NCBI GenBank assembly: GCA_016191465.1
Contig: JACPOP010000016.1
Span: 62,001-126,000 of the forward strand
Reading direction: 5' to 3'
Source: Chloroflexota bacterium
GTDB lineage: Bacteria; Chloroflexota; UBA6077; CF-72
DNA length: 64,000 nucleotides
Part shown: positions 58,764 through 64,000 of the stretch, in pieces
How positions within the stretch are numbered: the stretch's first letter is position 1
How the letters are laid out: every line of letters starts with the position of its first letter
Notes under the pieces: model-generated
What the model was told of the DNA's origin: nothing
What the model saw: the letters and a program-made list of their open reading frames with translations, nothing else
The model's database searches: none
Made by a program: the position numbers and the translations under genes

Positions 58764-59099
58764 GCTGGCGACCTCCCCTTCTCGGACTGGTTGGTGGGTA
58801 GTGGGTGAATCGAGCACCTGCAGACGGCCCTGACAGCAAAAGAAGTGGGATAACCCACTTCCGCGCAGAACAGGACCGGGTGCGTGGACTCGCGTTGGCA
58901 GCGCCAGTATACCAACCCTCCGCCCACCCGAGGCCACGTTGAAACGCCACCAATCTTGTCAGCGGCTTGCGCCGCCGCCCCCAGTTGCCCGGACAGCGCC
59001 CCGGCCGAGGACTTGCCGCGGGCTGTATGCCCTCGGCCTCCTGAATCCCTCAGAACTGATGACGGAAAATCGGAAGACTCAGAACGGCGCGAACGCGCC

Positions 59100-60782
59100 T
59101 CAAGCGCCTTCCGGCGGCTCGGCCCAGCGTCCGCGCTGGCGGATGAGAGCCGCGAGCCGCTCGTCGGCTTCGGCTTCCGGAACGGTGCGCTCCACCAAAT
59201 CCTTGCCCACGTACAAGTTCACGTGGCCGGGGGAGCCGCCAACGTACCCGAAATCCGCGTCCGCCATCTCACCGGGACCGTTGACGACACAGCCCATGAT
59301 GGCGATCTTCACACCTTGCAGATGGCTCGTCTTCGATCGGATGCGTTCTGTCGTAGCCTGAAGGTCAAAGAGCGTGCGTCCGCACGAGGGACACGAAACG
59401 TACTCGGTCCTGGTGATCCGCGCTCCAGAGCCCTGGAGCACCCCGAACAGCAGCCGCTCGCGCGTCTCGTTGTCCAGCGGAGCCGCCAGCCCGACGCTAT
59501 CGCCAAGCCCATCGCACAACAAGGACCCGAGCGCGGACGCGGTGCGTAACAGCACCTCTTCCTCATCAGTGCTGGGGACCCCAATGGCCAGGTGCAGCGG
59601 GCGCATGTCCCCCGCCAGCGCCATCTCGGCGGCCCGCGCCCGGTAGGCCCGTACGGCATCCCACCACGGTGGTGGAGGCGTCAAGGTCACCAACCCCGTC
59701 AGGTCCAGCGGGCCCTTGCGCCCGGCTGCTTCCGGAGGCTCCAGGACCGCCACCGGCTGGCTGGTCCCCACTTCGATCGGACCGAGGGAGACCGCGCGCG
59801 ATGGCCGACGCGCGTAGTCGTACGGATCGATGCGCTCGACGGGACCGCACAGGTCGGTGCGCGCCGCTGGAAGCCCCGCGTCGTACGGCGCCACCAGCCG
59901 CTGGGCAACGGGTATCTCGGCCTCCGGCTCCTCGGTGAGCGAAACCCGAACCGTGTCGCCGAGGCCATCATCCAGCAGCGCGCCAATACCGACCGCGGAC
60001 TTGATTCGGCCGTCCTCGCCCAGCCCGGCCTCGGTGACGCCGAGGTGCAGGGGGTACGGCTCCAGCCCCTCCTCGTCCATCCGTGCGACAAGCAGGCGGT
60101 ACGCCTGGATCATAACCTTGGCGTTCGATGCCTTCATCGACAGGACGATGTCGTGGTAGTCGTTTCGGGCGGCGATACGCACGAACTCCAGGGCCGACTC
60201 CACCATCCCGCGCGGCGTATCGCCGAAGCGGTTCAGGATGCGGTCCGAGAGCGACCCGTGGTTCGAGCCGATGCGCATCGCGACACCCAGTTGTTTGCAC
60301 TTCCGGACCAGCGGTGTGAAGCGCTCCTCGATCCGCTCCAGCTCCGCGCGGTACTCGTGGTTCTCGTACTCGCGCACTCGGAAGAGCTTCTGGTCGGCGA
60401 AGTTCCCGGGGTTGATGCGGACCTTCTCCACGTGCTCCGCGGCTTCCAGCGCCGCGGCCGGACTGAAGTGGATGTCCGCTACCAATGGCACCTGGATGCC
60501 GCGTGCCCGGAGGCGGCGGCGGATCTCGCCGATCGCCTTCGCGTCGGTCACCGTCGGCGCGGTGATCCGCACGATCTCACAACCGACGTCGACTAACCGG
60601 ACAGTCTGCGCGACCGTGGCGTCCAGGTCCTGGGTCCGGGTGGTGGTCATCGACTGCACGCGAATGGGCTGGTTGCCGCCCACGGCAACGCTGCCGATCT
60701 GGACCTCACGCGCGCGCCGCCGCCGGTACTGATAGCGGCTTGCGGTGTAGACGAGCGGGAGCGCAAGAGTGGGCGCGCTCAT
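59100..60782 (-). CDS. ispG: (E)-4-hydroxy-3-methylbut-2-enyl-diphosphate synthase, long (inserted-domain) form
   Basis: GGNQPIRVQSMTTTRTQDLDATVAQTVRLVDVGCEIVRI, VEKVRINPGNFAD; C-terminal SCPSCGRTLFDLQ...IAIMGCVVNGPGEMADADFGYVGGSPG; ~560 aa. Confidence 0.94.
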   Translation of the reverse strand: MSAPTLALPLVYTASRYQYRRRRAREVQIGSVAVGGNQPIRVQSMTTTRTQDLDATVAQTVRLVDVGCEIVRITAPTVTDAKAIGEIRRRLRARGIQVPLVADIHFSPAAALEAAEHVEKVRINPGNFADQKLFRVREYENHEYRAELERIEERFTPLVRKCKQLGVAMRIGSNHGSLSDRILNRFGDTPRGMVESALEFVRIAARNDYHDIVLSMKASNAKVMIQAYRLLVARMDEEGLEPYPLHLGVTEAGLGEDGRIKSAVGIGALLDDGLGDTVRVSLTEEPEAEIPVAQRLVAPYDAGLPAARTDLCGPVERIDPYDYARRPSRAVSLGPIEVGTSQPVAVLEPPEAAGRKGPLDLTGLVTLTPPPPWWDAVRAYRARAAEMALAGDMRPLHLAIGVPSTDEEEVLLRTASALGSLLCDGLGDSVGLAAPLDNETRERLLFGVLQGSGARITRTEYVSCPSCGRTLFDLQATTERIRSKTSHLQGVKIAIMGCVVNGPGEMADADFGYVGGSPGHVNLYVGKDLVERTVPEAEADERLAALIRQRGRWAEPPEGA

Positions 60783-60786
60783 TAGG

Positions 60787-61851
60787 TTACCGCAGCCCCC
60801 AGTTCACGCTGGGTATGGGCGATGTGATGTCGTTGATCGAGATCAGGACCATCAGTGCGAGCAGCACGACGATGCCCACGAAGTGGTAAGCCGCCTCGCG
60901 CTCGGGCTCGACGCGACGGCCACGGACCCATTCGATGAATACAAAGAGCAAACGGCCGCCGTCCAGCGCGGGGATCGGCAGCAAGTTCGCCACAGAAAGG
61001 CCCGCGCTGAACATGCCCGTCAGCACGAAAATGGGGTACCAGAAGCCGGTATCGACCACGTAGTCCAGGGCCTCGCCCGTCACCCGGGCCATGCCCGGGA
61101 GGCCAATGGGGCGCGCGTCCTGCGGGGTGATGACACCGTCCATGAGCAGCTTGGGCACCATCAGCGTCGTGCCCACCGCGAACCCCGCCTGCTTCACGCC
61201 CGAAAGAAGCGCTGGCCCGACCGCCTCCTGGTACACGCCGTTCGAGTCGAGTCGCACGCCCAGCGCACCCTGCCCGGTTGGCGGGTTGGAGCGCGGGGTG
61301 GCCGTCACCTGGACCTCCGATCCGCCGCGCCGCACGCCGAGCCGTAGCGGTGTATCGGCTCGGTCGCGGGTGAGGGTGCGGAACTCGTCCACGTTCACTG
61401 GCCTGCCGTCCAGCGACGTGATCTGGTCGCCAGCCTGCAAGCCGCTTTCCGCGGCGGGCGTGCCGGTAACTACCTCGGCCAGCCTGACCGGGCCCGTTGG
61501 TGAGATCGTGGGATAGCCCACCATCAGCGCGATGGCGAAGGCCACGATCGCGAGTAGGAAGTTCATCGCCGCACCAGCCGCCAGCACGATTGCCCGCACC
61601 TTGCGCGACTTGCCGGCGAAGCTGCCCGGGGCAGTCGGGTCCTCCTCGCCGAGCATCTTCACGAATGCGCCGAACGGAATCCAGTTGATGGAGTAGACGA
61701 CGCCCCTGTACGTGAAGCCGAACATCCGGGGTGGAAGCCCGAACCCGAACTCCTGGACGGTGATCCCGAACAGCTTGGCGGTGATGAAGTGCCCAAGCTC
61801 GTGGACAAGCATCATCACACTGAGAATGGGCACGAACGCGAGAACGTTCAT
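60787..61851 (-). CDS. rseP: M50 site-2 protease with PDZ domain
   Basis: MMLVHELGHFITAKLFGI, PDZ EVVTGTPAAESGLQAGDQITSLDGRPV, LLPIPALDGGRLLFVFIEWVRGR. Confidence 0.94.
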   Translation of the reverse strand: MNVLAFVPILSVMMLVHELGHFITAKLFGITVQEFGFGLPPRMFGFTYRGVVYSINWIPFGAFVKMLGEEDPTAPGSFAGKSRKVRAIVLAAGAAMNFLLAIVAFAIALMVGYPTISPTGPVRLAEVVTGTPAAESGLQAGDQITSLDGRPVNVDEFRTLTRDRADTPLRLGVRRGGSEVQVTATPRSNPPTGQGALGVRLDSNGVYQEAVGPALLSGVKQAGFAVGTTLMVPKLLMDGVITPQDARPIGLPGMARVTGEALDYVVDTGFWYPIFVLTGMFSAGLSVANLLPIPALDGGRLLFVFIEWVRGRRVEPEREAAYHFVGIVVLLALMVLISINDITSPIPSVNWGLR

Positions 61852-62009
61852 GATGCGAGGTGGACCTCTCCTAAATCATACCAACGCCATTTGCCGCCGC
61901 CGGACCTATTGGTGCGTCCATTGGTCAGGAGGAGGGGCCGTCTTCCGGTACCGGTGGAGCCCGCGCGCGGTGTGGTGAAGTCATGCACGGTGGTTCGCTG
62001 CACCTCGTC

Positions 62010-62918
62010 TCAGCGCGATCCGAACGCCTGGAGGAACATCACCCCCACGGGAACGGTGAACAACAGGCTGTCCATGCGATCCAAGATGCCGCCGTGCCCG
62101 GGTAGGAAGGCTCCAGAATCCTTGGTCCCGGTCTGGCGCTTCAGCAGTGATTCGGCGAGGTCGCCCAGCACCGCCGCGATCCCAATCGCCGCGCCGAACC
62201 CGAGCAGGAGGAGAGGACTGTTCCCGGTCAGTGCGCCCCAGCCGGCAGCCACCAGCGCCGAGGCGGCAACACCGCCCAGCGCACCCTCCAGCGACTTCTT
62301 GGGGCTGATCAAAGGCGCCAGTGGCGTGCGTCCGAAAGCCCGCCCCACAAAGAAAGCAGCGGTATCGCAGATGAAATTCAGGCCCATCACCGTGATGACC
62401 CAGTAGCCGCCTTCGGGCCGATCCCGGAGCGGGGCAAAGAACTGCAGCAAGCCGCCGATGTACAAACCGAACGCGAGCGAAGTCGCCCAATCGAACAGGA
62501 CGTTCTCCAGTCGTTGGCGTCGTATGGGGATCAGCAGGCTGGCCATGAGCGCCACCCCGAGCAGCAGGAAGCCGTCCTCGCCGAAGAGCGGCCGGCCAGC
62601 CTGGCGGTTCACCAGGAACCAGGCATTCAACGGCAAGAAGATAGCCACGCCGAACAGCACCGGATCGACGGATTCGCTGCCTACCGAGCGCAGCATGGCG
62701 CGGCCTTCCAGCGCCCCCAGCAGCGCCGCGATTGCCAGCACGCCACCGTAGACGTAGCCACCAAATGTGCCCTTCTCGCCAAACAGGGCCACGGCGAACA
62801 GGAAGGGCACTGCCACCGCCGCGCTCAGGAGGCGCAGGGTCAGCACGGCGCCTGCCATCCGCCGGGCGGCGGCCACTGGCAGCGCACGGGCGAGCATCGC
62901 CATGCCCATGCGCGCCAC
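62010..62918 (-). CDS. cdsA: Phosphatidate cytidylyltransferase
   Basis: FICDTAAFFVGRAFGRTPLAPLISPKKSLEGALGGVAASAL ... GDLAESLLKRQTGTKDSGAFLPGHGGILDRMDSLLFTVPV. Confidence 0.95.
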   Translation of the reverse strand: MARMGMAMLARALPVAAARRMAGAVLTLRLLSAAVAVPFLFAVALFGEKGTFGGYVYGGVLAIAALLGALEGRAMLRSVGSESVDPVLFGVAIFLPLNAWFLVNRQAGRPLFGEDGFLLLGVALMASLLIPIRRQRLENVLFDWATSLAFGLYIGGLLQFFAPLRDRPEGGYWVITVMGLNFICDTAAFFVGRAFGRTPLAPLISPKKSLEGALGGVAASALVAAGWGALTGNSPLLLLGFGAAIGIAAVLGDLAESLLKRQTGTKDSGAFLPGHGGILDRMDSLLFTVPVGVMFLQAFGSR

Positions 62919-63107
62919 CGTCGCCAGGCGCTGCCGCTCCTACGATGCACGGACGCACACGCCTGGGATGAGTCCGTGGACCGGTTGGCACGCGCCTAAC
63001 AGGTCCACACACCGTTGGCATGGTTCCACGGTTCTGCCGGCACGTGCTATGGAAGCAGCTCTCAAGATTCTGCACGAAGTGCCAGGGGTGGCAGGCTCTG
63101 GTAGCCG

Positions 63108-63869
63108 TCAGACGAGCCCGCCGAAGCGGCGGGTCCGGCGGCCGAAATCGGCGAATGCCCGGTACAGCTCCTCGCGCCCGAACTCGGGCCAACAGACCGG
63201 CGTGGCGTAGTACTCCGCGTACGCGGCCTGCCAGAGCAGGAAGTTGCTGAGGCGCATCTCGCCCGCCGTACGGATTACCAGGTCTGGATCAGGCAGGCCC
63301 GCGGTATCGAGGAACTCGCCAATCCGCTCTTCGGTGATTCCCTCGGGATCGACGCCCTGTGCGAGCATGCGGCGCACGGCACGGGCAATCTCGGCGCGTC
63401 CGCCGTAGTTGAAGGCCACGTTCAGCACCATGCGCGTGTTGCTGGCGGTCAGGTCGACCGCGCGCTGGACACTCTTTGCCAGTGCCGCCGAAATCCCGTC
63501 AAGGCTCCCAGAGTGGTGGATGCGCACGTTGTTGCGGTTCAGGTCCGCGGCCTCACGATCGATGGCCTCGGCCAGCAGCGACATCAAGCCCCACACTTCG
63601 TCGGCTGGTCGCCGCCAGTTCTCGGTGGAGAACGCATAGATGGTGAGCACCTCCACCCCCGCGTCCGCGCACGCCATGGTGATCCGGCGCACGTTCTCGC
63701 GCCCGGCGTGGTGGCCGGCCAGGCGCGGCATGCCGCGCGCACGCGCCCAACGACCGTTGCCATCCATGATGATGGCCACGTGGCGTGGCACGGCGCTCAG
63801 CCCGTACTCCGCCAGGATCCGCTCGGCCGTCTCGGAATCTGCGCGCTTCTGCGCGGCCGCAACCGCCAC
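63108..63869 (-). CDS. uppS: Isoprenyl transferase (undecaprenyl diphosphate synthase)
   Basis: PRHVAIIMDGNGRWARARGMPRLAGHHAGRENVRRI, LTIYAFSTENWRRPADEV, DLVIRTAGEMRLSNFLLWQAAYAE. Confidence 0.96.
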   Translation of the reverse strand: MAVAAAQKRADSETAERILAEYGLSAVPRHVAIIMDGNGRWARARGMPRLAGHHAGRENVRRITMACADAGVEVLTIYAFSTENWRRPADEVWGLMSLLAEAIDREAADLNRNNVRIHHSGSLDGISAALAKSVQRAVDLTASNTRMVLNVAFNYGGRAEIARAVRRMLAQGVDPEGITEERIGEFLDTAGLPDPDLVIRTAGEMRLSNFLLWQAAYAEYYATPVCWPEFGREELYRAFADFGRRTRRFGGLV

Positions 63870-63876
63870 GTTCCGC

Positions 63877-64000
63877 CTAGACCTCCAGCACCTCGGTCTC
63901 CTTCTGCTTGGAGACCTCATCGACCTCGTGGATGTGCTGGCTCGTGATCTTCTCCAGCCGCTCCTGGCCACGCTTGATGTCGGCCTCGGAAACGCTCTCC
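63877..64000 (-). CDS. frr: Ribosome recycling factor, C-terminal part (cut by window end)
   Basis: Reverse strand reads ESVSEADIKRGQERLEKITSQHIHEVDEVSKQKETEVLEV*. Confidence 0.88.
   Translation of the reverse strand, partial: ESVSEADIKRGQERLEKITSQHIHEVDEVSKQKETEVLEV

Noticed and set aside
1-64000. tRNA, rRNA, complete IS element, prophage or biosynthetic NRPS/PKS cluster
   Set aside because: No cloverleaf-like GGTTCGAATCC arms, rRNA cores, transposase, integrase, phage structural genes or carrier-domain proteins were recognised by eye; a tRNAscan-SE/ISfinder run would be decisive.

Overview
GC-rich bacterial chromosome window, most likely Chloroflexota-like (inference from gene content and order, not tested). 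It has three parts. (1) 0-5.6 kb: end of an ECF transporter (ATPase tail plus EcfT), a GGCT-like protein, a GntR/FCD regulator, SerC and an ECF sigma factor. (2) 5.6-48 kb: an accessory catabolic region with a flavin monooxygenase, MmgE/PrpD, two CapA-like metallophosphatases, three intact cytochrome P450s plus one internally deleted P450 remnant, an Fe3+/polyamine-type ABC importer, a TetR regulator, thiolase, acyl-CoA ligase, SDR, MaoC, two 2-hydroxyacyl-CoA-dehydratase-like subunits, a CaiB CoA-transferase, a Dpp-type peptide importer with two solute-binding proteins, hydrolases, an AAA+ ATPase islet, asparaginase and a TPP enzyme. (3) 48-64 kb: housekeeping genes yebC, rhomboid, EF-G-like, tyrS, ribF (FAD-synthetase part only), truB, rbfA, infB, ylxR, nusA, ispG, rseP, cdsA, uppS and frr (partial). 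The strongest non-obvious signals are: (a) a recurring near-palindrome, C[T/G]AT[C/T]G-NN-CGATCGAG, at six places at or just upstream of gene starts, one of them immediately upstream of a TetR gene, suggesting a local regulon; (b) a pair of 2-hydroxyacyl-CoA-dehydratase-like proteins that seem to lack the usual Fe-S cysteines; (c) an Orc1/Cdc6-like AAA+ ATPase behind a perfect 19-bp inverted repeat and bracketed by two ~57-bp direct repeats; (d) two internal-deletion gene remnants and two frameshifted genes. No tRNA, rRNA, CRISPR array or complete transposon was recognised. All calls come from reading the sequence and supplied ORFs; no database search was run.
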